A stretch of 64,000 nt of DNA, taken from positions 62,001-126,000 of the forward strand of contig NZ_JACFPL010000002.1 of NCBI RefSeq assembly GCF_016102005.1. The letters run 5' to 3'. Positions 26,709 to 35,978 of the stretch are shown piece after piece. Made by a program: the position numbers and the translations under genes. The notes under the pieces are model-generated. The model saw nothing but the letters and a program-made list of their open reading frames with translations. It was not told where the DNA came from and searched no databases. The stretch is from Bifidobacterium choladohabitans. Lineage in GTDB: Bacteria > Actinomycetota > Actinomycetes > Actinomycetales > Bifidobacteriaceae. Numbering within the stretch: position 1 is the stretch's first letter; the number at the start of each line of letters is the position of its first letter.

Positions 26709-27311
26709 ATGGCAGGCAGAACAGCCACCATCACCCGCCAGACCAGTGAATCCAAGGTGAGCCTGAGTCTGGACCTGGATGGCACCGGGGTGACCGACAT
26801 CGACACCTCGGTTCCCTTCTATGACCATATGATGACGGCCCTGGGCAGGCATTCCCTGATCGACCTGACCATCAAGGCCAGCGGGGACACCCAGATCGAC
26901 GTCCACCACACCGTCGAGGACGTGGCCATCGTCTTTGGCGAGGCCCTGGCCCAGGCCCTGGGGGACAAGCGGGGCATCAAGCGCTTCGCCGACGCAACCG
27001 TTCCCCTGGACGAGGCCCTGGCCCGAGCCGTGGTCGATATTTCCGGCAGGCCCTATGCGGTCTGCACCGGTGAGCCGGAAGGGTTCGAATACGCCATGAT
27101 CGGCGGGCACTTCACCGGTTCCCTGGTCAGGCACGTCATGGAGTCCATCGCCCTGCACGCCGGCATCTGCCTGCACCTGACCCTCTTGTCGGGCAGGGAT
27201 CCGCATCACATCGCCGAGGCTGAATTCAAGGCCCTGGCCAGGGCTCTGCGTTTCGCCGTGGAGCCGGATCCCAGGGTGAAGGGCATCCCCAGCACCAAGG
27301 GGTCGCTATGA
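26709..27311 (+). CDS. hisB: imidazoleglycerol-phosphate dehydratase
   Basis: 200 residues, the stand-alone IGPD (no phosphatase fusion). Mn-binding repeats are visible: [16 protein letters not shown] and [15 protein letters not shown] in the first half, [17 protein letters not shown] and [16 protein letters not shown] in the second. GGAGGAG lies 7 bp before the ATG. The stop overlaps the next gene by 4 bp (ATGA). Confidence 0.96.
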   Translation: MAGRTATITRQTSESKVSLSLDLDGTGVTDIDTSVPFYDHMMTALGRHSLIDLTIKASGDTQIDVHHTVEDVAIVFGEALAQALGDKRGIKRFADATVPLDEALARAVVDISGRPYAVCTGEPEGFEYAMIGGHFTGSLVRHVMESIALHAGICLHLTLLSGRDPHHIAEAEFKALARALRFAVEPDPRVKGIPSTKGSL

Positions 27312-28060
27312 GCACTGATGAACACGACAACAACGACAACAAGGATCAGGACCTGCCGGATTCCGGCCATCATCTGAGCGAGGAGGAGGTCGAGCGGGCC
27401 CTGGCCAGCTTTGAGGCTGAGTTCAATGAGGACCAGGACCAAGCGGATCAGCCGGTTGAGCACTCCGGATCGAGCGTGGATGACGAGGCTGGGCCGAATT
27501 TCGAACCCGCCGACCAATCGTCGGTGGAACCGGACGGGGCTGATGGTGTTGCGGCTGACTTCGATCAGGAGCTTGAAGGCCTGATAGGCAACCGGGCCAA
27601 GGCCGCCGTCATGGTGACCCGTCTGGCTTCGGCAGAGCTTCTGGCGGCCTTCTGCCAGATTTCCGATATTTCGGCCTGGTGCATCCAGGCCCATGAGGGT
27701 GCCGTGGCCGTCCTGAGAAACCTGGATGGGGACGGACCCGAGGCCGCCATCCGCGATCTGACCACGGTGGTATCCGGGCTCAGTGCCATCCTTGCGGTCA
27801 ACCGGGCCGACAAACTTGAGGTGACCCTCTGGATCAGCGGGAAGTCGGGGCAGACGCTTGCGCCGCCCATCCTCTTCGCCGCCACCGCCGACTTCGTGGA
27901 GGACCTGATGATCGGGACCACCACGGTGGACAGGCTGCGCCAGGACGGGGCCGCCATCTTCGATTCGGGGGAGTACAACCGCGAGAAGGCCATGGGCATC
28001 ATCGCCTCGCACACCAGGTTCGGGGCCGGCGGATCGACTCGCCAAGGCCGCGTCGAGTAA
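27308..28060 (+). CDS. unknown acidic protein inside the his operon
   Basis: 250 residues, no family I can name. Residues 1-90 are strongly acidic and look disordered ([30 protein letters not shown]). Residues about 95-235 look folded: [44 protein letters not shown], a Leu-rich helix ending [20 protein letters not shown], and [14 protein letters not shown]. No signal peptide, no membrane helix. ATG overlaps the hisB stop by 4 bp, so translation is coupled to hisB. I recall hypothetical genes at this position in other bifidobacterial his operons, but that needs a search. A regulatory or scaffold role is only a guess. Confidence 0.7.
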   Translation: MSTDEHDNNDNKDQDLPDSGHHLSEEEVERALASFEAEFNEDQDQADQPVEHSGSSVDDEAGPNFEPADQSSVEPDGADGVAADFDQELEGLIGNRAKAAVMVTRLASAELLAAFCQISDISAWCIQAHEGAVAVLRNLDGDGPEAAIRDLTTVVSGLSAILAVNRADKLEVTLWISGKSGQTLAPPILFAATADFVEDLMIGTTTVDRLRQDGAAIFDSGEYNREKAMGIIASHTRFGAGGSTRQGRVE

Positions 28061-28105
28061 TCGAGTCGAGTAGAAGTTCAGGCAAGAGGCTTGGCTAGGA
28101 GGAAC

Positions 28106-28879
28106 ATGACCCGGATACAGGTGCTTGACTATGGGTTCGGCAATGTCAGATCCATGGTGCATGCCCTCTCCCAGTTGGGGGTCGATGCGCAGATCAGCGC
28201 CGACCCGGACCTGGCCATGAAGGCCGACGGCCTGGTCATCCCAGGTGTGGGAGCCTATGGGGCCTGCATGGCGGGGTTGCGCGCCGTGGGCGGCGACCGC
28301 ATCATCCTCGATCGTCTGGCCCAGGGACTGCCGGTTCTGGGGGTCTGCATAGGCCTCCAGGTCATGTTCCAGTTCGGGGACGAGGACGGCCGCAGCGAGC
28401 CTGGTCTGGGCCTGATTCCCGGTCGTGTGACCAAGCTGGATGCCGATGTGGTGCCCCATATGGGCTGGGACCATGTCCAGGCGCCTCAGGGAACACGACT
28501 CCTGGCAGGGGTCCAGGACCAGCGTTTCTACTTCGTCCACTCCTATGCCGCCATGGCTGCGCAGGGCGATGACCGGGTCAGCGGGACGCAGCCCGATCTG
28601 TGCCTGCGGGTATCAGCATTCAAAGAACATGGTGACAGCCGGCCAGGGTCATTCCGGCCAGGGTCGGACAAAACCTCACAGGGCGCCTCTTTCGGTGAAC
28701 CGCTGGTTACCTGGGCCACCTATGGACGCAGCAGGTTCGTGGCCGCCTATGAATGCGGTCCCTTGAGCGCCACCCAGTTCCATCCTGAAAAGTCCGGACA
28801 GGCCGGCGCACGGTTGTTGACCAATTGGGTGCGGACCCTTCCCGGGGCTTCCGGACTCCCTTGTGAGAAAGGTGAATGA
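28106..28879 (+). CDS. hisH: imidazole glycerol phosphate synthase, glutaminase subunit
   Basis: 257 residues from the ATG at 28106, which has AGGAGGA 3-4 bp upstream. Supplies ammonia from glutamine to HisF. The glutaminase triad is Cys81 ([11 protein letters not shown]), His226 and Glu228 (TQFHPEKSG). Normal HisH is about 200-215 residues; the excess is a Ser/Gly/Pro-rich insertion at about 151-200 (GDDRVSG ... [17 protein letters not shown]) before the VTWATYG strand. hisF itself is not in the window. Confidence 0.93.
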   Translation: MTRIQVLDYGFGNVRSMVHALSQLGVDAQISADPDLAMKADGLVIPGVGAYGACMAGLRAVGGDRIILDRLAQGLPVLGVCIGLQVMFQFGDEDGRSEPGLGLIPGRVTKLDADVVPHMGWDHVQAPQGTRLLAGVQDQRFYFVHSYAAMAAQGDDRVSGTQPDLCLRVSAFKEHGDSRPGSFRPGSDKTSQGASFGEPLVTWATYGRSRFVAAYECGPLSATQFHPEKSGQAGARLLTNWVRTLPGASGLPCEKGE

Positions 28880-28880
28880 G

Positions 28881-29612
28881 ATGCTGACGCTTCTACCCGC
28901 TGTCGATGTCCGTGACGGAAAGGCGGTCCGCCTGAGGCAAGGGATCTCCGGCTCCGAGAAGGTCTATGGTGAGCCTGCCGATGCAGCCAAGGCCTGGGTG
29001 GACCAGGGTGCCGAGTGGCTCCACCTGGTCGACCTGGATGCGGCCTTCGGCACGGGCGACAACCGCGACAAGCTGGCCGCCCTGGTCAACGAGCTGGGCG
29101 ATCGCGTCAAGGTGGAGCTCAGCGGCGGCATCCGCGACGATGCCAGCCTGGAGGCAGCCCTGGATGCAGGCGCCACCCGGGTCAACATCGGCACGGCGGC
29201 CCTGGAGAACCCGGAGTGGACCAGCCAGGTTCTGGGTCGCTACGGAGAGAAGGTCTGCGTGGGGCTGGACGTGCGCGGGCACACCCTGGCCGCCCGGGGC
29301 TGGACCAGACAGGGCGGGGACCTTTTTGAGGCCATGGAGCGACTGGACCGGGACGGGTGCAGCCGGTACGTGGTCACCGACGTGACCCGCGACGGGATGA
29401 TGACCGGTCCCAACCTGGATCTGCTCGGCCAGGTGGCTGACCGGACCCCGGCCAAGGTGACCGCCTCGGGAGGTATATCCAGCCTCGATGACCTGGGCCG
29501 GATCCTGGATCTGGCCGATCGGGGCGTGGACAGCGCCATCCTGGGCAAGTCCCTCTATGAGGGGGCCTTCACCCTGGAGCAGGCGCTGGACCTGGTCTCG
29601 GGGCATTGTTAA
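28881..29612 (+). CDS. hisA: phosphoribosyl isomerase HisA/PriA
   Basis: 243 residues, half-barrel-repeat TIM barrel. [18 protein letters not shown] at the start, [10 protein letters not shown] with the first catalytic region, [17 protein letters not shown] with the second Asp, [16 protein letters not shown] at 28881 chosen for the AAAGGTG 6 bp before it; GTG codons at 28863 and 28872 are in frame but overlap hisH. Actinobacterial members are often PriA, which also does the TrpF step; sequence alone does not decide this, and the absence or presence of trpF elsewhere in the genome would. Confidence 0.93.
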   Translation: MLTLLPAVDVRDGKAVRLRQGISGSEKVYGEPADAAKAWVDQGAEWLHLVDLDAAFGTGDNRDKLAALVNELGDRVKVELSGGIRDDASLEAALDAGATRVNIGTAALENPEWTSQVLGRYGEKVCVGLDVRGHTLAARGWTRQGGDLFEAMERLDRDGCSRYVVTDVTRDGMMTGPNLDLLGQVADRTPAKVTASGGISSLDDLGRILDLADRGVDSAILGKSLYEGAFTLEQALDLVSGHC

Positions 29613-29658
29613 CGCTATAAGCAAGTCTGCGAAATATAGGAATGGGAGCATAGGCTCT

Positions 29659-30996
29659 ATGGATAAGCAAGAGGAGTTCGCGCTGCGCACTGTCGAGGAG
29701 CGCGATGTCCGGTTCATTCGTCTCTGGTTCACCGACGTCTTGGGAACCCTAAAATCGGTGGCCATAGCGCCCACCGAGCTGGAAGTGGCCTTCGAGGAGG
29801 GACTGGGCTTTGACGGCTCGGCCATCGAGGGCATGACCAGGGTCTCCGAGGATGACATGATCGTCAAGCCCGACCCGTCCACCTTCCAGATACTTCCCTG
29901 GAGGGGCGGACCCCAGGGTACGGCGCGGATTTTCTGCGACGTGCTCACACCGGACGGCGAGCCCAGCAGCGGTGACCCCAGGCATGTGCTCAAGCGTGCC
30001 CTGGCCAAGGCCAAGGAGAAGGGCTTCATCTTCTATACCCACCCGGAGATCGAGTTCTACCTGTTCGAGAACCAGGATGACTGGTCCCAGGTTCCGACCC
30101 CCATCGACGAGGGCGGCTACTTCGACCATGTGCCCCGCAGCCCGGGGATGGACTTCCGCCGGGCCTGCGTCAACATGCTGGAGCAGATGGGCATCTCGGT
30201 GGAGTACTCCCACCATGAGGCCGGACCGGGGCAGAACGAGATCGACCTGCGCTATGCCGACGCCCTGACCACCTCCGACAACATCATGACCTTCCGGACC
30301 GTGGTCAAGGAGATCTCCCTGGAGCGGGGGATCTACGCCAGCTTCATGCCCAAGCCCTTCACCGACAAGCCGGGTTCGGGCATGCACACCCATCTGAGCC
30401 TGTTCGAGGGGGACACCAACGCCTTCTACGAGGTGGGCCAGGAGTTCAACATGTCCCAGACGGCCCGGCAGTTCGCCGCCGGCATCCTGGCCCATGCGGC
30501 CGAGATCTGCGCGGTGACCGACCAGTACGTCAACTCCTACAAGCGGCTCTGGGGGGGAGCCGAGGCACCCAGCTACGTCTGCTGGGGGCACAACAACCGA
30601 TCCGCCCTACTGCGCATACCCCAGTACAAGCCCGGCAAGGGCAACTCGGCCAGGATGGAGTTCCGGGGGCTGGATCCGGGGGCCAACCCCTACCTGGCAT
30701 ACTCGGTGCTGCTGGCTGCCGGCCTGGACGGGATCGAGCAGAAGATGACCCTGGGCGAGCCCACCAGCGACGACGTCTGGGAGCTGACCGACGCCGAGCG
30801 GCAGGCCATGGGCATCGAGCCCCTGCCTGACAGCCTGGACGCGGCCCTCAAGGTCATGGAGAAGTCGGACTTCGTGGCCCAGGTGCTGGGCGAGCAGACC
30901 TTCGAGTACTTCCTGCGCAACAAGCACCGGGAGTGGGCCGGATACAGCCGGCAGGTCACCCCCTACGAGCTGGCCTACTACCTGCCCAGGCTTTGA
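29659..30996 (+). CDS. glnA: glutamine synthetase type I, GlnA2-like
   Basis: 445 residues from ATG 29659 (MDKQEEFALRTVEERDV), with GGGAG upstream; a longer frame reaching back into hisA is not used. Makes glutamine from glutamate, ammonia and ATP. Seen: FTDVLGTLKSVAIAP, GFDGSAIEGMTRV, YTHPEIEFYLF, GPGQNEIDLRY, SGMHTHLSLF, NSYKRLWGG and NNRSALLRIP. The usual adenylylation motif NLYxLP is replaced by DVWELT, so this copy probably is not controlled by GlnE. The N-terminal wording resembles actinobacterial GlnA2. It closes the his operon, 46 bp after hisA. Confidence 0.94.
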   Translation: MDKQEEFALRTVEERDVRFIRLWFTDVLGTLKSVAIAPTELEVAFEEGLGFDGSAIEGMTRVSEDDMIVKPDPSTFQILPWRGGPQGTARIFCDVLTPDGEPSSGDPRHVLKRALAKAKEKGFIFYTHPEIEFYLFENQDDWSQVPTPIDEGGYFDHVPRSPGMDFRRACVNMLEQMGISVEYSHHEAGPGQNEIDLRYADALTTSDNIMTFRTVVKEISLERGIYASFMPKPFTDKPGSGMHTHLSLFEGDTNAFYEVGQEFNMSQTARQFAAGILAHAAEICAVTDQYVNSYKRLWGGAEAPSYVCWGHNNRSALLRIPQYKPGKGNSARMEFRGLDPGANPYLAYSVLLAAGLDGIEQKMTLGEPTSDDVWELTDAERQAMGIEPLPDSLDAALKVMEKSDFVAQVLGEQTFEYFLRNKHREWAGYSRQVTPYELAYYLPRL

Positions 30997-31005
30997 ATCC
31001 GGGGC

Positions 31006-31893
31006 TCACTGGTCCGATCGGCCGAACCAGCTGTTGTAAATGATGACGAAGTTGCGATTGCCATAGCTTGAGCAGCGGTTGCCCTCGCCGTCGCCTGCCC
31101 GCAGCGCTGCCTCGTTGGGCTGGTAGGGCGTATAGATGTAGAGCAGGGCAGTGGCATCGTTCTCGATGTAGACCTTGCCGCTGCCACAGGAGGCATCGGG
31201 GCTGAAGCGCACATCGTTCAGGGCCTTGGTCCGGTAGCCGTATTGGTCCCGGTGGGCCTGGTAGTAGCGGAACCGGTGGGCGGCACCGTAGACCTGGTTG
31301 AAGAATCCGGCGTAGCGGGCGTCGCAGTCTGCATCGTCAGGGCAGGAGAGGCCCATGGCCGACTGGAGCTGGACCTGGGTGGGGGGCTGGTCGGTGGCCA
31401 CCAGGTGCTGCTCCTTTTGCAGCATGGTCAGGAGGACCTTCTGACTGATCCCGCAGGAGCGGGCTGACCCGTCAATGATCTGAGCCGCGCTCTGCCCCTT
31501 GCCGCCCTTGTAGGCATCACATAGGCCGTCGCCAGGGCGGTCGGGGACATCCATCTGCAGACTGCGCAGGCAGGTGGAGCCGTTGCAGGATCCCCCCTTC
31601 TGGTCCAGGAAGGCCTGGACATCGTCGGCGTTCATGTCCACCGTGTCATGGAAGCGGTGATCGGTGATGATCCTGCCTGGATTGAAGACGTACTCCTGGG
31701 AGAGCTGCTCCTGGTGGCGGATGACGCGGCCGACCATCAGCCGGTAGGAGACGAAGCGGACGGCCAGGATGCACAGGGCGACCACCAGGACTATGGCCAT
31801 CAGGGCTGCCCCCAGGGTCTGCGCGCGGCGGAGGGTCATCCGTCCGCGTTTGTTGCCGCCCCTGCGTGCTCGTCCCGATGGCCTTGTGCTCAT
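31006..31893 (-). CDS. single-pass membrane or secreted protein, lysozyme-like region
   Basis: 295 residues from ATG 31893, which overlaps the hrpA stop by 4 bp; a longer frame inside hrpA is rejected. N-terminal basic segment (RRGGNKRGRMTLRR), one hydrophobic helix at about 26-48, then an extracytoplasmic domain with 6-8 Cys (SCNGSTC, SCGIS, SCPDDADC, SCGSG, RCSSYG), which suggests disulfides. SQKVLLTMLQKEQHLV with a conserved-looking Glu, followed by AMGLSCPDDA, recalls a lytic-transglycosylase-like helix arrangement, but the evidence is thin. Similar actinobacterial proteins are often named hemagglutinin without proof. Function unknown; coupled to hrpA. Confidence 0.65.
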   Translation of the reverse strand: MSTRPSGRARRGGNKRGRMTLRRAQTLGAALMAIVLVVALCILAVRFVSYRLMVGRVIRHQEQLSQEYVFNPGRIITDHRFHDTVDMNADDVQAFLDQKGGSCNGSTCLRSLQMDVPDRPGDGLCDAYKGGKGQSAAQIIDGSARSCGISQKVLLTMLQKEQHLVATDQPPTQVQLQSAMGLSCPDDADCDARYAGFFNQVYGAAHRFRYYQAHRDQYGYRTKALNDVRFSPDASCGSGKVYIENDATALLYIYTPYQPNEAALRAGDGEGNRCSSYGNRNFVIIYNSWFGRSDQ

Positions 31894-34800
31894 GGTTTTC
31901 CTTCCAGCGCCTTCCTGATCCTTTGCAGGCTGACGGGGATGGCCGTCCCCAGCTCCTGGGCCCAGATGGAGACAAAGTACTCCTCCATCATCCAACGTCC
32001 CCTTTGCGCACGGTCCATGGCCTGGTCTCGTCCGGGACCGGCGGGCAGGGCCTGGGCCGCCTGGTCCACCTGGTCCACCAGATCCTGGGCGGTCTGCGCC
32101 TGCCATGCCCATCGTACGTCACGATCCTTGTCCCTGCGGGCCTTGTCCAGGCGCATCAGGTCCGCCTTCAGGTATGTGTGCAGGCGGGGGAGGGCATAGG
32201 GCGGATCGGCGCCGATGAAGCCCTTGGCCACCAGATTGGCAGAATGCTGGCGTATCCACTGCAGGACCGAGAGCAGGGGAAGATCGGCCGGGCCGGACAC
32301 GGCCTTGTCCACCTGGGCCGAGGTCTCCAGAATGGCGACCACATCCCTGGCCACCTGATAGACGGTGTCCTCGTAGACCTGGCTGACGCCGGCCACAGCC
32401 TCCTGCAGGGTCCGGTCGTCGGTGACGGCTTCGGTGTGGGGGATCAGGCGCTTGACAGCGGCCATCTGCAGGTCCTCGGCAAGGGCAGAGGTGCCCGGGT
32501 AGGGGGCCGAGGCCAGCATCAGGGCCTCCCGGCTCAGCCAGCGTGAGGAGATCCGCTGGGCAGGCAGGTGGAGCTTGTCCAGGGCGGCCTGCCAGATCAG
32601 TTCCTCGCGCGGTTTGGTGGTGGCGCCGGACTGGTGGAGCAGGTCGGCGCTCTTGACCACCTGACCCTGTCGGGCGGCCTTGCTGGCCTGGGAGTCCACC
32701 CGGGACCGGGCCGACTGCCGGGCCTGTCCGGCCAGGTCGCGCTGCAGGTCGGCCAGGGACTTGGACCGGCCCAGGACCTTGGGGTGGCCCTGGCCCTTGC
32801 GGCCGTGGCCCTGGCGCCGATCCTCCTCCACCTGGAAGGTGGGGCGCAGGTAGTCGGGTAGCCGTTCCAACCTGGCCTGGGTGAAGACCGCCGGGTGCAG
32901 CTGGGCGCCGACCGTATTGATGGCTGCGGCGGTGAAGGCCTGCTCGAAGTCCGGCCAGCCCCCGGCGGGGATGGCTCCTGCACCGTTTTCATCCCCGGCT
33001 GCAGGCTGGTCCGCCGACCCATAGGTGGCCTGCTCTGCCGATGCCGGATCGGCGCCGGGCAACAGGGGATAGTGGCCGTCTATCCAGGCGCGGATGGTCC
33101 GGGCGGCGTCAGGGGCGGGGACGAACTGGACCCGCAGGGCCTTGGGCAGGGACTTGATGGTGGCTGTGATCAGGTCGTCCAGAAGACCGGGCACGGTCCA
33201 GCTGAACTGTCCGGGCGTCAGCTGGTTCAGGCAGTGCAGGGGGATGTGGACAGTGATGCCGTCGTCCGGCTCTCCCGGCTGGTAGCGGTAGGTCAGGGGC
33301 AGATCCATGGGCCGGCCGTCGATGCCCAGGGTATGCCAGTGGTCGGGGTAGTCCCCGGGTCGGTAGGAGGCGGACTGGTCGTTCAGGCGCTCCACCTTGT
33401 CGGGGTCGAAGTCCAGCAGGTGGGGGTCCGCATCGTGGCGCTTCCGCCACCAGGCGCCCAGTGCGGCCAGGGAGGTGGCCTCCTGGGGAATGCGCTCCTG
33501 GTAGAAGTCGTAGAGGTCCTCCTCGGTGACGGTGCCGGTCACCTGGCGGGTCCGGCTGGTCCGCTCTCCGGCTTCGCTGAGCACCTGCCTGTTGGCCTGA
33601 ATGAAGCCGTCATGGGGGAAGCGCTCGCGCACGTCACCCTCGACCAGGCCCTGGCGTATCAGCATGTCCCGGGCCTGGCCGGGGTTGATGCGGGCCCACT
33701 GGACCGTCCTGTCGCGCACGATGGGCAGGCCGTAGAGCAGAACCTTTGAGGTCGCCACCGCGGCACCACGGGAGGCCGACCAATGGGGCTCGGCGTAGGC
33801 GGTCCTGGTCAGGGACTTGGCCAGGGGCTCGGCCCAGGCGGGGTCGATGGCTGCACAGCAGCGCGCCCAGAGCCGGGAGGTCTCCACCAGCTCGGCGGCC
33901 ATGATCCAGGGCGGATTGGCCTTGGCCAGTGCAGAGCCGGGGAAGATGGCGAAATGCGTGCCGCGCGCCCCCTGATAGTCGTTCTTGGCCTGCCGGCGAG
34001 CCCGCTTCATGGCCTTGGCCCGGGCGGCACCATGCAGGCCGGCGAAATCGGAGGCCTTGGGTTCGTGGACCACCTGCATGCCCATGCTGGAGAGCAGTCC
34101 GGCCAGCATGGACCGGTGGATGCCTTGGTCGTCCCAGGAGCAGACCAGGGCGTGTGCCGCCTGCTGCCCAATCGGCAGGGCCAGCAGGGCCTGATCCGGT
34201 CCCTTGACGGGGACGGGGGAGCCCACCTTCATGTGCAGGCCCCGGCACATCTGGGCAAGCTGCCGGTAGAGGTCATGCCACTGCCGCATGCGCAGGAAGG
34301 CCATGTACTCCTGCTTGCAGGCCTTGCGCAGGGCCCCATTGGAGGGTTCCTTGTCCTGCGGGAAGAAGCGGTTCCAGATGTTCAGGGCCGTCAGGAAGTC
34401 GCTGGATGGGTCCTCGTAGCGGGCATGGATCCGATCGGCCTCCTCGCGCTTCTCCTCAGGTCGCTCGCGAGGGTCCTGCAGGGAGAGGAAGGCCACGACC
34501 ACCAGAACGGCGGCCAGGGTGTCCGGGGTGGCATCCTGGCCGGCCTGCAGGATCATTCTGCCCAGACGGATGTCGATGGGGATCCTGGCCAGCCGTCGTC
34601 CCAGATTGGTCAGCCGGATGAGGCCCTGCTGGCGGGAGATGGCCTGCAGCTCGGTCAGTTCCCGCAGACCGTCGCTGACTGCTCGGGTGTCGGGCGGGTC
34701 GATGAAGCCGAAGTCGGTAACGTCCTCGGCCGTATGGGCCACGCCCACCGAGAGCATATGCAGGATGACCGAACCCAGAGAGGTGCGCAGGATCTCCGGG

Positions 34801-35978
34801 TCGGTGAACTTGGGACGGGTGTCATAGTCGTCCTTGGCATACAGGCGGATGGCGATGCCGTCGGCCACACGTCCGCAGCGGCCTGCACGCTGATCGGCCG
34901 AGGCCTGGGAGATGGGCTCGATGGGCAGGCGCTGGACCTTGGCCGACTTGGAATAGCGGCTGATCCTGGCCAATCCCGGGTCCACCACGTATCGGATGCC
35001 CGGTACCGTCAGGGAGGTTTCCGCCACGTTGGTGGCGATCACGATGCGCTGATGGCCGTGGTGTTCGAAGACCCGGTGCTGTTCCTTGGCCGACAGGCGG
35101 GCGAAGAGGGGGATGATCTCCAGGGCGTCCGGGCGGCGCATGTCGGAGGTTCGCGGGCCGAAGTGGCGTCGCAGGGCGGTTTCGTACTCACGGATGTCGC
35201 GCTCGCCGGCTGCGAAGACCAGGATGTCCCTGGGGCCGTCCTCATGGGTGGAGTGGATGACCAGCTCGGCGCAGGCCCGGGCCACCGCCTTGGGGATGTC
35301 CGGTTCCTCCCTGTCCTGGCCTTCCCCATCGGAGTCGAACCCGGGTACATGCCGCATCAGGGCAGGTGCCGATCCGGCGGGCTCGTAGAGGGTTTGGACC
35401 GGATAGGTCCGGCCGGAGACCTCCAGCACGGGCACCTGGGTGTGCAGGGCCTTGGCGAAGTGGTCCCGGAACTTGACCGAATCGATGGTGGCCGAGGTGA
35501 TGATCAGCTTCAGATCGGGCCGTTTGGGCAGCAGGGCGGTCAGGTAGCCCAGCAGAAAGTCGATGTTCAGGCTGCGCTCGTGGGCCTCGTCGATGATGAT
35601 GGTGTCGTAGGCCCGTAGCTGGGGATCGCCCTGGATCTGCGCCAGGAGGATGCCGTCGGTGACCACTCGCAGGCGGGTGCTCCTGCTGGACTTGTCGGTG
35701 AAGCGCACCTGGTAGCCGATCTGTTCACCCAGCCTGGTGCCTGTCTCCGAGGCGATGCGCTCAGCCACGGTTCTGGCGGCGATCCTCCTGGGCTGGGTGT
35801 GCACGATCTGGCGGCCGTGGTCGCCACGACCCATCTGAAGGAGGATCTTGGGAATCTGGGTGGTCTTGCCCGAGCCGGTCTGACCGGAGACGATGACCAC
35901 CTGGGAGGACTGCACGGCGTGGACGATGTCCTCCTTGGCCGCACTGATGGGCAGCTCGGTGGGATACTCGAACCTCAT
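31890..35978 (-). CDS. hrpA: ATP-dependent RNA helicase HrpA (DEAH box)
   Basis: 1362 residues from ATG 35978 (MRFEYPTELPISAAKED); 74 earlier codons in frame lie in the methyltransferase gene and are not used. Helicase core: SGQTGSGKTTQIP (Walker A), IIDEAHERSLNIDF (DEAH), TSATID, VAETSLTVPGIRYV and QASADQRAGRCGR (motif VI), then ratchet and OB domains, and a large C-terminal extension of about 600 residues typical of bacterial HrpA. HrpA-type helicases act on RNA in ribosome rescue or mRNA processing. Overlaps genes on both sides by 4 bp, so the three-gene unit is translationally coupled. Confidence 0.95.
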   Translation of the reverse strand: MRFEYPTELPISAAKEDIVHAVQSSQVVIVSGQTGSGKTTQIPKILLQMGRGDHGRQIVHTQPRRIAARTVAERIASETGTRLGEQIGYQVRFTDKSSRSTRLRVVTDGILLAQIQGDPQLRAYDTIIIDEAHERSLNIDFLLGYLTALLPKRPDLKLIITSATIDSVKFRDHFAKALHTQVPVLEVSGRTYPVQTLYEPAGSAPALMRHVPGFDSDGEGQDREEPDIPKAVARACAELVIHSTHEDGPRDILVFAAGERDIREYETALRRHFGPRTSDMRRPDALEIIPLFARLSAKEQHRVFEHHGHQRIVIATNVAETSLTVPGIRYVVDPGLARISRYSKSAKVQRLPIEPISQASADQRAGRCGRVADGIAIRLYAKDDYDTRPKFTDPEILRTSLGSVILHMLSVGVAHTAEDVTDFGFIDPPDTRAVSDGLRELTELQAISRQQGLIRLTNLGRRLARIPIDIRLGRMILQAGQDATPDTLAAVLVVVAFLSLQDPRERPEEKREEADRIHARYEDPSSDFLTALNIWNRFFPQDKEPSNGALRKACKQEYMAFLRMRQWHDLYRQLAQMCRGLHMKVGSPVPVKGPDQALLALPIGQQAAHALVCSWDDQGIHRSMLAGLLSSMGMQVVHEPKASDFAGLHGAARAKAMKRARRQAKNDYQGARGTHFAIFPGSALAKANPPWIMAAELVETSRLWARCCAAIDPAWAEPLAKSLTRTAYAEPHWSASRGAAVATSKVLLYGLPIVRDRTVQWARINPGQARDMLIRQGLVEGDVRERFPHDGFIQANRQVLSEAGERTSRTRQVTGTVTEEDLYDFYQERIPQEATSLAALGAWWRKRHDADPHLLDFDPDKVERLNDQSASYRPGDYPDHWHTLGIDGRPMDLPLTYRYQPGEPDDGITVHIPLHCLNQLTPGQFSWTVPGLLDDLITATIKSLPKALRVQFVPAPDAARTIRAWIDGHYPLLPGADPASAEQATYGSADQPAAGDENGAGAIPAGGWPDFEQAFTAAAINTVGAQLHPAVFTQARLERLPDYLRPTFQVEEDRRQGHGRKGQGHPKVLGRSKSLADLQRDLAGQARQSARSRVDSQASKAARQGQVVKSADLLHQSGATTKPREELIWQAALDKLHLPAQRISSRWLSREALMLASAPYPGTSALAEDLQMAAVKRLIPHTEAVTDDRTLQEAVAGVSQVYEDTVYQVARDVVAILETSAQVDKAVSGPADLPLLSVLQWIRQHSANLVAKGFIGADPPYALPRLHTYLKADLMRLDKARRDKDRDVRWAWQAQTAQDLVDQVDQAAQALPAGPGRDQAMDRAQRGRWMMEEYFVSIWAQELGTAIPVSLQRIRKALEGKP

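Noticed and set aside
33783-35618. 611-codon open frame on the + strand
   Set aside because: Lies entirely opposite hrpA and has the same low-information composition; no ribosome binding site and no motifs.
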